This document shows positions 37,264 through 46,217 of a stretch of 64,000 nucleotides of DNA, piece by piece. Every line of letters begins with the position of its first letter. Position 1 is the stretch's first letter. The notes under the pieces were generated by a model. It saw nothing but the letters and a program-made list of their open reading frames with translations, had not been told where the DNA came from and did no database searches. Source of the stretch: Pirellula sp. (GTDB lineage: Bacteria > Planctomycetota > Planctomycetia > Pirellulales > PNKZ01); assembly GCA_013822735.1 (NCBI GenBank), contig PNKZ01000001.1, positions 434,001-498,000 of the forward strand, given 5' to 3'. Made by a program: the position numbers and the translations under genes.

Positions 37264-37743
37264 TTACTTCACGCGCGTATTCGTCGCAGTCATAAACTTC
37301 ACCCAATGCCCGTCGTCGCCGAGAAATTGCGAGCGCAAGATCCAAGTATCCTTGTCGACGAACTCGACGGTGTCCTGATATTGCGTCATGCCCGTGCCGT
37401 CGAACTTCGGGCCGGTCGTGTCGAGCACGATGCGTCGCTTGTCGTCGCTGAGCGTGCCGCTGTAGATCCACATGTGCGACATCATCGAGCCGACAAACGT
37501 GCCGGGGAACTTGCCCGTCGCGGCGTCGTAGCCGAGCGTCATGAGCATGGTAGTCTTCCCATTCTGAGGACATTCGCTGCACATTTCCGAAACGATCCAC
37601 ATGCCCTCCAACGAGCGGGTCGTTACGCGCGACTGCGACTTTTCCACCGGTTGATCGGGGCCCATGACGCATTCGGAATCCATAACCCATTCGCCCACGA
37701 GTTGTTCCAGCATTCGGTGTTCTTCTTGCGGCTTCGCAAACAT
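37264..37743 (-). CDS. DUF1579 family protein
   Basis: A 159-residue cytoplasmic protein of the DUF1579 family, a lipocalin-like barrel. Typical parts are the N-terminal EEHRMLEQLVGEWVMDSE, the RSLEGMWIVSEM strand, MTLGYDAATGKFPGTFVGSM and a C-terminal strand ending TATNTRVK. Family members are uncharacterised but often sit with YCII and DUF899 genes and are placed among stress-related functions. It is the first gene after the sigma factor on the minus strand, 87 bases away. Confidence 0.88.
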   Translation of the reverse strand: MFAKPQEEHRMLEQLVGEWVMDSECVMGPDQPVEKSQSRVTTRSLEGMWIVSEMCSECPQNGKTTMLMTLGYDAATGKFPGTFVGSMMSHMWIYSGTLSDDKRRIVLDTTGPKFDGTGMTQYQDTVEFVDKDTWILRSQFLGDDGHWVKFMTATNTRVK

Positions 37744-37830
37744 GTCAGCTACTCCTCACCTGAGAATTTGTCGTCAACACCCTTTAGTCGAACGCCCGCC
37801 GGCCGAATCGACGGCGTCCTCGAAAAATCT

Positions 37831-39081
37831 TCAAACTACTTCCGCGAGCCTTTTTTTGAGGAAACGGCGCTCCGGTTCCTGCTGAGCCAGCTCCAAGGCC
37901 CGCTCATAAGCGGCCTGCGCATCGGTGGTTCGTCCCAGCCGCCGGCAAAGGTCGGCTCGGGCCGCATGGGCCAAGTGATAGCCGGCCAGATCGCCGCGCT
38001 CCAGAATATTGTCGACCAGCGACAGGCCCGCGGCCGGGCCGTCGCGCATGGCCACGGCCACCGCGCGATTGAGCTCCACGACCGGCGAAGGGGCCGACCG
38101 CAGCAAAATGTCGTACAGCGCGACGATCTGTCCCCAGTCGGTCGCCGCCGTGCCGGGCGCATCCGCATGCACGGCCGAGATCGCCGCTTGAATCGTATAG
38201 ACGCCGAAGCGGCGCGACGCGAGCGCGCGTTCGACGAGTTCCTTCCCTTCTTGAATCTGCGTCCGATTCCAACGCCTCCGATCCTGATCTTCCAAGAGCA
38301 CGATGTCTCCCTCGGGCGTCGCACGCGCGGCACGGCGCGATTCGTGCAACAGCATCAATGCCAACAGGCCGAGCACCTCCGGATCGGGCAGCAATTCCAT
38401 CACCAGTCGCCCGAGGCGAATGGCCTCGCTCGACAGATCGGCGCGCGTCAACGATTCCCCCGACGACGCGGAGTAGCCCTCGTTAAACACGAGGTAAATC
38501 ACCGACAGCACGGATTCCAGTCGCTGCGGAAACTCCTGCACCGACGGAACGTCGAACGGGATCTTAGCGTCGCGAATCTTCGATTTCGCGCGCACGATAC
38601 GCTGCGCAATGGTGGCGGGCGCCGATAGGAACGCGACCGCAATTTGCTCGGTGCTCAAGCCGCAAACTTCGCGCAAGGTCATCGCCACCTGCGCCTCGGA
38701 GGAAAGCGCCGGGTGACAGCATGTGAACACGAGCCGCAACCGATCGTCTTCGATCTCGCGCGCGGCTCGTTCCGCATTGACTTGCGAGAGTTCGTCGAGG
38801 CGCTTCGACACTTGCTCGCGCACGTCTTGCGAATGCACGCGGCGTCGCAATGCGTCGATCGCCTTGAATCGCCCGGTCGAGACCAGCCAAGCACGCGGAT
38901 TGTCGGGCACACCGTAATGTTGCCATTGCTCGACGGCGACGGCGAATGCCTCGTGCAGCGCTTCTTCGGCGAGATCGAAATCCCCCAGCAAGCGCACGAG
39001 CGTCGAAAACACGCGTCGCGAATCGCGTGCGTAGATTTCGCTCACCAAGTCATGGACGTCCATCCGCGGTTTCTCGGTCAT
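37831..39081 (-). CDS. ECF sigma factor, ECF42 type
   Basis: A 416-residue RNA polymerase sigma factor. Region 2 is near residues 15-85 (VLARLL/DFDLAEEALHEAF type, then NPRAWLVSTGRFKAIDALRR) and region 4 near 125-180 (LTLREVCGLSTEQIAVAF, RIVRAKSKIRDAK). The C-terminal ~220 residues are a helical DUF6596/TPR-like extension (YLVFNEGYSASSGE; VELNRAVAVAM; YHLAHAARADLCRRLGR), which defines the ECF42 group. No anti-sigma gene is adjacent, as expected for this group, where the extension is thought to control activity. It heads the cluster with DUF1579, YCII and DUF899 genes and probably directs its transcription. Confidence 0.92.
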   Translation of the reverse strand: MTEKPRMDVHDLVSEIYARDSRRVFSTLVRLLGDFDLAEEALHEAFAVAVEQWQHYGVPDNPRAWLVSTGRFKAIDALRRRVHSQDVREQVSKRLDELSQVNAERAAREIEDDRLRLVFTCCHPALSSEAQVAMTLREVCGLSTEQIAVAFLSAPATIAQRIVRAKSKIRDAKIPFDVPSVQEFPQRLESVLSVIYLVFNEGYSASSGESLTRADLSSEAIRLGRLVMELLPDPEVLGLLALMLLHESRRAARATPEGDIVLLEDQDRRRWNRTQIQEGKELVERALASRRFGVYTIQAAISAVHADAPGTAATDWGQIVALYDILLRSAPSPVVELNRAVAVAMRDGPAAGLSLVDNILERGDLAGYHLAHAARADLCRRLGRTTDAQAAYERALELAQQEPERRFLKKRLAEVV

Positions 39082-39370
39082 GCCGGCATTCCTAGCTGTC
39101 GTCTCCCCATTCGGCGCTTCACCGCACGAGCCCGTAGTGTCGTCGCCCCGCCGATGCCCTGCAATTGGTCGAATAGCCTACACGTGCGTTCCCTAACTCA
39201 CGCCGGCACCGCCTGCGCCGTCGGCGACTTTGCCGGAAATAACGATTATAGGGGCCTCGATCTGTCGATGTTGGTGGAGACGCCCCGGTCTCGCCGCCGC
39301 CTTGTGCGATGGCGGCGGTCTGCGTCAGATTTTGTTGTCGCCGTGTATCGTTCTTGCGCGGAGTTCATTC

Positions 39371-41140
39371 ATGCTGCGGAAGTGGTTCCTCAGCCGACAC
39401 GTCGACCGCTCGACGCGTCCGGCTCGATCCGCGTTCCGCCGACGGCTTTCCGGCCGAGGCCTCATCGTTCTGTTCGTCTGCTTAGCGACGGCGCATGCCG
39501 AGCTCGGCCTTGCACAAGCTCCGCAATTCTTTGCGCCCGATCCGCTACCGCTGACGCCGGAATACACGGCACCGCAATATCCGGTGTCGGTCGCATACGG
39601 CGCCGAGCCGTTCGTGCCCGAGCTACCCGGGCAGCAGCTTCATGGAATGGCGCCCCTCACATCGCCGTGGTTCGTCGAGCAAGCGTCGTACGCCGACACC
39701 GCCGCCCGGAACGCCGCGACGGCGACGCCCGGCACCGATGCCGCACTCGCCGAACTTCGCATGCGACTTACCGACGTTGAAGGGCAACTCAAGAAGCGCG
39801 ACGCGGCCGATAAAAAAGCCGCCGACAAGAAAGCGGCCGAAGAGTTCCCGTCGCACAAGATCACCGGTTTCACGCAGCTCGATACCGGCTTCTTTTCACA
39901 AGACCCGCGCAACATCGCGACGGTCGGCGACATGCAAAACGGCACCGGCTTCCGTCGGGCGCGCCTCGCCGTCACCGGCAAGGTTCGCGAGTTTACCGCC
40001 TATCAAATCGAAGTCGATTTTGCGACCGCCGGCCGACCCAGCTTCTTCGACGTGTGGGTCGAGCAGAGCAACCTTCCCTGGCTGCAGACGCTTAAGATCG
40101 GACAGTTCTGCCAGCCGTTCAGCGTCGACTCGCTCACCGGCTTTCGCAATCTCACCTTCCTCGAACGCTCGTTGCCCTTCTTGGCAATGGTGCCGTTCCG
40201 CCGCGTCGGTATTCAGTCGGCCAACTTGTCCGAAGATGAAATGACGCAGTGGACGTACAGCATCTTTCGCACCGGCGGCTTCAGCAATGCGCCGTTCGGC
40301 GACGATCGCTTCGCCACCGATATCGGCGACGTCGGCGGCGTGTCGTTCTCGGCCCGTGCAACCCATCTGCTGCAATACGAAGAGGGTGTCGACGACCGCT
40401 ACCTGTGGCACGTCGGCGGCGGCTACAACTTCGGGTTGCTCGGCGCGAACGATGCCGTCGGCAGCGGTACGCCCGGAAATACCGGGAGCCCGCGGCCGTA
40501 TTATCAGGCGCGCACCTCGCCGGAGTTCGGCGTCTTGGGCTACCCGGAATTTCCTTCGACGTTCGGCCCCGGCGGCGCCGCCAACGGTACCCCGACGTTT
40601 GTCGACACCGGCCGCTACTTGGCCGACTACTTTCAACTATTCGGCTGCGAGACCGTCTTTCAACACGGCCCGTGGGGCATCCAGGCCGAATACATGGGCA
40701 CCGTCGTGCAAAGCGCCGTCGGCCCCATTTTCTACAACGGCGCTTATGGTCAGGTCGCGTATCGCCTCACCGGTGAAAACCGCCTCTACGATAAGAAATC
40801 GGCGGTGTTGACGAAACTCACGCCGTACACCGACTTCTTCTCGCTGAAAGACGGTATCTGCGGCTGGGGCGCGTGGGAAGTGGCGGCTCGCTATTCGTTC
40901 GTCGACCTGCGCAATCCCGCCTCGCTCAACGGCAACTACTACGTAAGCGCCACGAACACGTTCAACGGCACCGCCTCGCAAGGCAACGGCATGTTGCAAG
41001 ACGTGACCCTGGGGTTCACCTGGTTCTGGAACGTGCACACGAAGATGCAGTTCAATTGGATCCACGCGATGCTCGACAACACGACCACCGGCAACAGCAC
41101 GGCGGATTTGTTCGTCTCGCGCGTGCAGGTCGACTTCTAG
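39371..41140 (+). CDS. OprP/OprO-like outer-membrane porin
   Basis: A 589-residue protein. The start ATG at 39371 has GGAG 7 bases upstream. A long basic N-terminus leads into a hydrophobic signal segment (LIVLFVCLATAHA, near 32-45). A proline-rich stretch and a short coiled coil with KKRDAADKKAADKKAAEE (about 135-160) precede the barrel. The rest matches the phosphate-selective porin O/P family (KITGFTQLDTGFFSQD, RRARLAVTGKVREFTAYQIEVDF, KIGQFCQPFSVD, FLERSLPF) and ends in the aromatic RVQVDF expected for outer-membrane insertion. Substrate is not deducible. Its 3' end faces pdeM with a 10-base gap. Confidence 0.88.
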   Translation: MLRKWFLSRHVDRSTRPARSAFRRRLSGRGLIVLFVCLATAHAELGLAQAPQFFAPDPLPLTPEYTAPQYPVSVAYGAEPFVPELPGQQLHGMAPLTSPWFVEQASYADTAARNAATATPGTDAALAELRMRLTDVEGQLKKRDAADKKAADKKAAEEFPSHKITGFTQLDTGFFSQDPRNIATVGDMQNGTGFRRARLAVTGKVREFTAYQIEVDFATAGRPSFFDVWVEQSNLPWLQTLKIGQFCQPFSVDSLTGFRNLTFLERSLPFLAMVPFRRVGIQSANLSEDEMTQWTYSIFRTGGFSNAPFGDDRFATDIGDVGGVSFSARATHLLQYEEGVDDRYLWHVGGGYNFGLLGANDAVGSGTPGNTGSPRPYYQARTSPEFGVLGYPEFPSTFGPGGAANGTPTFVDTGRYLADYFQLFGCETVFQHGPWGIQAEYMGTVVQSAVGPIFYNGAYGQVAYRLTGENRLYDKKSAVLTKLTPYTDFFSLKDGICGWGAWEVAARYSFVDLRNPASLNGNYYVSATNTFNGTASQGNGMLQDVTLGFTWFWNVHTKMQFNWIHAMLDNTTTGNSTADLFVSRVQVDF

Positions 41141-41150
41141 CGCAGTTCGC

Positions 41151-41807
41151 TTAGTGCGTCGTTGCGAGTTGCACGATCTCGTCGCGCTCGACCACGAATA
41201 CGCCGTCGCCCGAGGCGGGGCGCACGATCGAGGTTCCCGTGAAGCGCCCGAAGGCCGGCAACACCGCGACCTCGCGACCAAACCAAAAGCAGGCCGCTTT
41301 CATGCGCGCCTTGCCCACGCCCCGAAGTTCGACCGCGGGATGAAGATGCCCGGCCACGACGTAGCCGCCGGCGTCGGGTTCCGGATGGTGCTTAAACACG
41401 AACGGCCCGACCTTCCATCGATCTCCGGCCGGCGCGACGCTCCAGACTGCCGGCAGATTCCCGGCCTTGCGATCGTGATTGCCGGTCACGCAGAGCCAAT
41501 CGAGTTCGCCGTGCCGCATGCGCCAGGCGGCGATCTGGGCGACGGTTTCCTCCGTGAGACCGCGACGATCGTGCACGAGATCGCCGACAATTAGCAGTGT
41601 CGTCGGGCGCAGTTTTTCCACCAGCGCCGTAAGTCGGGCGAGATCCGTGCGCGTCGTGCCGTGTGGAATAGGAACGCCGGCATTGCGAAACGAGGCCGCC
41701 TTGCCGAGGTGTACGTCGGCGGCGATAAGCGTACGCCGTGCCGGCCACCACATGGCTCGCTCCGCGGATAGGTACAGCGTTTCGCCGGCGACCTCATGTC
41801 GCAACAT
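41151..41807 (-). CDS. pdeM: Ligase-associated metallophosphoesterase PdeM
   Basis: A 218-residue calcineurin-like phosphoesterase of the ligase-associated DNA damage response family. Metal ligands are seen in DVHLGK (D31, H33), GDLVHD, GNHD and GHLHP. The start ATG ending at 41807 has GAGGG upstream and lies 14 bases inside the end of the helicase gene. A longer version reaching 41843 would translate part of the palindromic element and is less likely. It is the last gene of the four-gene ligase operon and probably removes end blocks or phosphates from damaged DNA. Confidence 0.92.
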   Translation of the reverse strand: MLRHEVAGETLYLSAERAMWWPARRTLIAADVHLGKAASFRNAGVPIPHGTTRTDLARLTALVEKLRPTTLLIVGDLVHDRRGLTEETVAQIAAWRMRHGELDWLCVTGNHDRKAGNLPAVWSVAPAGDRWKVGPFVFKHHPEPDAGGYVVAGHLHPAVELRGVGKARMKAACFWFGREVAVLPAFGRFTGTSIVRPASGDGVFVVERDEIVQLATTH

Positions 41808-44505
41808 GCGTCCCTCGCTGCTTGATTTGTGAGTCTGTCGCATTCTTCCCCTCGCCCCTTGCGGGAGAAGAGCCAGGGGTGAGGGGTAAGGGGTGATTAG
41901 TAGTCGGCGCCACTTCCACGGGCACCGACCCGGTCTGCTTCCGCTTCGTCGTGCGCGTCGCTTCCCGCTCCAGTTGCACCACCATGCGCTCCACCCGTTT
42001 GCTCCACTTCTCGCTGGAGACTTGCGTCTTCTGAATTCTTGCCGCCCACAGGGGAAACGCCAGGGGCGTCAGTCGGGCGATCGGTCGCATGACGATGGTT
42101 CCGGCCGCCGCACGCTCCAGGGCTTCCGTGAGTCGACGCGTTTCTAATTGTTGTTCCAATACTTCGCGTCGCGCTTGTTCCAAGAGCATGTTCTCCGGAT
42201 CGTACTCCCGGAAGACGTCGAAGATCAGCCCGCTCGAGGCTTGCAGTTGTCGTGCGGCCGTCGGGGCGCCGGGGTACCCGGAGAAAATCAGCCCCGCGAC
42301 ACGGGCGATATCACGAAACCGACGCCGCGCCATTTCCGTCGAGTTGACGCACGCGGCCAAGTCGTCGAGGAGATGCTCCGTCGTGAGCAGCCGTCGCCAC
42401 GCCTCTTCCGATAGATCAAACGGCTGCGGCGACAAGAGCTCGAAGCCGTAATCGTTGGAAGTGATCGAAATGCTGCGCGGTCCGGCCTGCGCAAGGCGAT
42501 GGGCCACGAGCGTCGCCAAGCCCTCGTTGACGAGCACCCCTTCAAACGGATACACGAACGCTTGATGGCCCCGCTGCACGTGGGCCGTTTCAATGAGCAG
42601 CTGCCCTGCCGCAGGCACGGCCGACCAGGCCGCTTGAATGTCCAAAATGCTCCGGGCCTTTTCCGTTTCAGGGCCGACATAGCTGCCCGCCGCGATTTCG
42701 CCGAGCTTTGCCCGAACCGCGCCCGCGAGCTCGGTCGAGAGCGGCAGTCGGCCCCCTTCCCAACGCGGCACGGTCCCCGACTTCTTGGTCGATTTGCGAA
42801 CGTAGGCCTTCAGATCGCGAAATCGCACGAACTCCAGCGTCTTGCCCGCAAAGATGAATTGATCCCCGGGCTTCAAACGTGCGACGAACGATTCTTCGAT
42901 CGTGCCGAGCCGGGGGCCTTTGAGATATTGCACCGCGACCGAAGCGTCCGACGTAATGGTGCCGATCGACATGCGATGCAGTCGCGCCGTTTGCGGCGAA
43001 CGAATGACCAGTCGCCCGCCGTCGTCGGGCACGAGCTTGGAGTATTGCGGATAGGCATGCAGCGCCGGGCCGCCGCGTTGGACGAAGTCGAGCGTCCAGC
43101 GCCATTGCTCGGGGGTGAGCCGTCGAAAGGCGTATGTCGTGCGGACTTCGTTGTAGAGCGCGTCGGCATCGACCCCCTCGCCGAGCGCGAGCGTTACGAC
43201 GTGCTGCGCCAACAAATCGAGCGGAAGATCCAACGGTCGACGTCCTTCCAAACGCCGCGCCTCCGCCGCCTCCCGGGCCGCCGCGTATTCCACAAGTTCG
43301 AATGCATGCGTCGGCACGCAAAGGATACGGCTCACGGCGCCCGGCCGATGACCGCTACGCCCGGCCCTTTGCAAAAGGCGAGCGATTCCCTTCGGACTGC
43401 CGATTTGAATCACCTGATCGACCGGAGCGAAGTCGACTCCCAAATCCAAGCTCGATGTGCAGACGACGCACCGCATCGCGCCGCCGCGCGTGCGACCTTC
43501 GACATACGCGCGAACTCCGCGGTCGAGCGAACCGTGATGCAGCGCAATCTCGGCGGCCCATTGGGGCTTGGCGTGGAGGATTTCGCGAAACCAAATCTCG
43601 GCCTGCGACCGCGTGTTGGTGAACACGAGCGTGCTTTTAGCCTTCTCGATCGCCTCGACGACTTGCGGCAGCATTCGCTTGCCGAGATGGCCCGACCAAG
43701 GAAAGCGTTCCATCGTCGCAGGCAGCAAGGTTTCGACGCGCGTTTCCTTCGGCGCGGCGCCGCGGATGAGTACGCCGGAATCTGCGACGTCGCCGAGCAA
43801 CACATCGCGTGCTTCTTCGAGATTGCCGAGCGTCGCCGAAAGGCCCCAAGTGCGCAGCGTCGGGCGCCATTGTCGCAAGCGGGCGAGCCCGAGCTCGGTT
43901 TGTACGCCGCGTTTCGTGCCCAAGAGTTCGTGCCATTCATCGACGACCACGCAGCGCAACGATTGAAATCGCTCGCGTGCGTCGGGATAGGAGAGTAGCA
44001 ACGAGAGGCTTTCCGGCGTGGTGACGAGCGCCGTCGGCATGCGTGCCTTCTGGCGACGACGATCGGCCGCACTTGCGTCTCCCGTGCGAAGGCCGATCGT
44101 CCACGGCAGGCCAAGCTCGGCGATCGGCCGCTCCAAAGCGACGGCGATATCGTTCGCGAGCGCCCGCATGGGAGTGATCCAAAGCACGCGCAACGCATCG
44201 GCCTGCGCAGGCTCCGACTTCTTCTTCCTCCCCTCGCCCCTTGCGGGAGAGGGGCCGGGGGGGAGGGGTAAGCACTGCAGTTGCCGCTCGCGCAGCGCCT
44301 CCTCCAGCAACCCGAGCCAAACGGAGTACGACTTTCCGGTACCCGTCGAGGCATGCACCAAGCCGCTTCGGCCGGCGAGATAGGCACGCCATGTCTCGCG
44401 TTGAAAATCAAACGCTTGCCAACCTTGCTTGGCGAGCCAGGAGTCGATGAGGAACTCCGGTGCGGCAACGTTCGACTCGGCAACTTCGGCATGACGACGG
44501 ATCAT
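41794..44505 (-). CDS. Ligase-associated DEXH helicase (Lhr-like)
   Basis: A 903-residue SF2 helicase of the Lhr-like, ligase-associated family. Motifs are STGTGKS (Walker A, near 53-59), TPMRALA, TTPESL, VVDEWHEL (DEXH variant), SATLGNLEEA, TNTRSQAE and QRAGRSGH. A winged-helix and Lhr core C-terminal region follows. The protein carries two in-frame insertions encoded by a palindromic DNA element, PSPARGEG near residue 87 between motif I and Ia, and SSPARGEG near the C-terminus. Its start overlaps the ligase stop by 4 bases (ATGA) and its stop overlaps pdeM. It would unwind or remodel damaged duplexes for ligation. Confidence 0.93.
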   Translation of the reverse strand: MIRRHAEVAESNVAAPEFLIDSWLAKQGWQAFDFQRETWRAYLAGRSGLVHASTGTGKSYSVWLGLLEEALRERQLQCLPLPPGPSPARGEGRKKKSEPAQADALRVLWITPMRALANDIAVALERPIAELGLPWTIGLRTGDASAADRRRQKARMPTALVTTPESLSLLLSYPDARERFQSLRCVVVDEWHELLGTKRGVQTELGLARLRQWRPTLRTWGLSATLGNLEEARDVLLGDVADSGVLIRGAAPKETRVETLLPATMERFPWSGHLGKRMLPQVVEAIEKAKSTLVFTNTRSQAEIWFREILHAKPQWAAEIALHHGSLDRGVRAYVEGRTRGGAMRCVVCTSSLDLGVDFAPVDQVIQIGSPKGIARLLQRAGRSGHRPGAVSRILCVPTHAFELVEYAAAREAAEARRLEGRRPLDLPLDLLAQHVVTLALGEGVDADALYNEVRTTYAFRRLTPEQWRWTLDFVQRGGPALHAYPQYSKLVPDDGGRLVIRSPQTARLHRMSIGTITSDASVAVQYLKGPRLGTIEESFVARLKPGDQFIFAGKTLEFVRFRDLKAYVRKSTKKSGTVPRWEGGRLPLSTELAGAVRAKLGEIAAGSYVGPETEKARSILDIQAAWSAVPAAGQLLIETAHVQRGHQAFVYPFEGVLVNEGLATLVAHRLAQAGPRSISITSNDYGFELLSPQPFDLSEEAWRRLLTTEHLLDDLAACVNSTEMARRRFRDIARVAGLIFSGYPGAPTAARQLQASSGLIFDVFREYDPENMLLEQARREVLEQQLETRRLTEALERAAAGTIVMRPIARLTPLAFPLWAARIQKTQVSSEKWSKRVERMVVQLEREATRTTKRKQTGSVPVEVAPTTNHPLPLTPGSSPARGEGKNATDSQIKQRGTHVAT
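41847..41890. repeat. Palindromic element copy A (in helicase 3' end)
   Basis: A 44-bp C/G-rich imperfect palindrome containing CTCGCCCCTTGCGGGAG. It is 40/44 identical to copy B at 44229-44272 in the same orientation. Both copies are in the same reading frame of the helicase. This copy encodes PLTPGSSPARGEG close to the C-terminus, just before the pdeM start. Confidence 0.8.
44229..44272. repeat. Palindromic element copy B (inside helicase motor domain)
   Basis: Second copy of the 44-bp element, encoding PLPPGPSPARGEG in the loop between helicase motifs I and Ia. The flanks are normal helicase sequence and the frame is kept, so the insertion looks tolerated rather than inactivating. It is probably a REP-like, non-autonomous repeat; no REP transposase gene is seen in this window. 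Confidence 0.8.
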
Positions 44506-46217
44506 GAGCGGGGCGCCTCGGCTTCCTGATCGAGTGAGTCAGCGGCCGTGCCGGTCGGCCCGTCGTCGAGATCCCCGCCAAGATCGAACAGCATGGCCTG
44601 CCGCGAGATGCGCGGATGCAACTGTTCGCGGTGAAGCCCCGCCAGGGAGACGAGCGTTTCGAGCGAGTCGGCCTCGGCCGGCGGCTTGTCGCGCCGCCAA
44701 CGATGCATTCGCGGAAACCGTACGGCGATGCCGGCCTTATGACGGGACGAGACTTGAATTCCCTCGAAGTGCAGCTCGAAGACCAGCCGCGGCTCCACTT
44801 CGCGCACCGGGCCGAACTTGTCGAGGGTGTGCGCGCGAATGAAGGCGTCGACCTCGCGAATCTCTTCGTCCGTGAGACCGGAGTACGCTTTTGCGACCGG
44901 CACCAAGCGACGCATGTCCCAGACGCCGAACGTGTAGTCGGTGTAGAGGCCCGCTCGTTTGCCGTGGCCTGATTGTGCGTAGAGGAGCACTGCGTCGATC
45001 GAGTACGGCTCCGCTTTCCACTTCCACCACGGTCCGCGGCGGCGACCGACGCCGTACGGCGCGTCGCGTTGCTTCAGCATCAAGCCTTCCACTTGTTCCG
45101 CGCGGGCTCGCGCGTATTGCTGTTCGAGTTCGTCCCACGAGCCGAACGGTACGATGGGCGATAATCGTAGCCGAGGTTGCGCGACTTGAGCGACGATTTG
45201 CTCCAGCAAGGCCCGGCGTTCCACCAGCGGACGCTCGCGCTGGTCGATTCCTTCGTATTCGAGCACGTCGTACGATTGGAACGCCGTTGGCGCTTCCTTG
45301 AGAATGCGCGGCGTCACGGTTTTGCGACCGATCCGCTTCTGCAAGGCGGCAAACGGCAACGGCCGGTCGTCGCGCCAGGCCAAGATCTCGCCGTCGAGCA
45401 CCGTGCCGGAGGGAAGGGCATCGAGAACCGGTTGCAACTCGGGGAAGCGTTCGGTGACGAGCTCTTCGCCGCGCGACCAGAGGGCCGTCGTCTCGCCGCG
45501 GCGAAGAGCTTGGCCGCGGATGCCGTCCCATTTCCATTCGGCTTGCCACTCGTGCGGCTCGCCGAGCGTGCGGCAAGGCTCCTCCAGCGCGTAGGCCAGG
45601 AAAAACGGATACGGTCGGGCCGGGTCGTCGGCCGCGGCGTCGCCGGCGACGAGCCGTTCATACATTTCGGCCGTCGGTTGCCAATCGCCCGCAAGGCGGT
45701 GGGCCATTGTCGGCGCGGGCACGCCCACCGCTTCGGCCAACGCACGGACGACGAGCGTTTGTGCTACGCCGACGCGAAACTCTCCGGCGATCAGCTTGTG
45801 AAAAACCAGCCGTTCGTATTCCCCGAACACACGCCACGCCTCGCGCACGATTCTCGCCTGTTGCGCGGGCGAGGCTTCGGCGAGCGGCTGGATACGTTGC
45901 TCGATGACCGCCGCGAGTGATTGATCGACCGCGCTTTCCGGCGGCGGCAAGATCCAGGCCAGCGTCTCGCCCAGATCGCCGACGGCCTCGTAGCTGCGCT
46001 CGAGCAGCCAGAGCGGCACGCCGGCCGTTTCCGCGGCCCATTCGCGCAGAGCCCGCGTCTTGATGAGCCGCTTCAGTTTGCGACCGGTTAAAAGATACAG
46101 CGCCCAAGCGGCGTCGGCAGGAGCCGCTTCGCCGAAGTAACGGACAAGATGCGCGGTCTTCTCACTAGTGCGGGTCGTCCGGTCGAGGTCGCGAAAAAGC
46201 TGTGCGAAGCGTCGCAT
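44502..46217 (-). CDS. ATP-dependent DNA ligase, ligase-associated operon type
   Basis: A 571-residue ATP-dependent DNA ligase (PP_1105-like family). Residues 1-200 are the helical DNA-binding domain. Motif I is EWKWDGIR with the AMP-accepting Lys229. Further motifs seen are SRGEEL, LDGEILAW, EGLMLKQRDAPY and WWKWKAEP, then an OB-fold domain and an acidic tail. No NTase-Ku type extra domains are present. The start overlaps the exonuclease stop by one base (TGATG) and the stop overlaps the helicase start (ATGA). It seals nicks or breaks, probably in a radiation- or crosslink-response pathway. Confidence 0.94.
   Translation of the reverse strand: MRRFAQLFRDLDRTTRTSEKTAHLVRYFGEAAPADAAWALYLLTGRKLKRLIKTRALREWAAETAGVPLWLLERSYEAVGDLGETLAWILPPPESAVDQSLAAVIEQRIQPLAEASPAQQARIVREAWRVFGEYERLVFHKLIAGEFRVGVAQTLVVRALAEAVGVPAPTMAHRLAGDWQPTAEMYERLVAGDAAADDPARPYPFFLAYALEEPCRTLGEPHEWQAEWKWDGIRGQALRRGETTALWSRGEELVTERFPELQPVLDALPSGTVLDGEILAWRDDRPLPFAALQKRIGRKTVTPRILKEAPTAFQSYDVLEYEGIDQRERPLVERRALLEQIVAQVAQPRLRLSPIVPFGSWDELEQQYARARAEQVEGLMLKQRDAPYGVGRRRGPWWKWKAEPYSIDAVLLYAQSGHGKRAGLYTDYTFGVWDMRRLVPVAKAYSGLTDEEIREVDAFIRAHTLDKFGPVREVEPRLVFELHFEGIQVSSRHKAGIAVRFPRMHRWRRDKPPAEADSLETLVSLAGLHREQLHPRISRQAMLFDLGGDLDDGPTGTAADSLDQEAEAPRS

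Noticed and set aside
42499-43998. Plus-strand frame of ~500 residues opposite the Lhr-like helicase
   Set aside because: Antisense shadow of conserved helicase motifs; arginine-rich and featureless.
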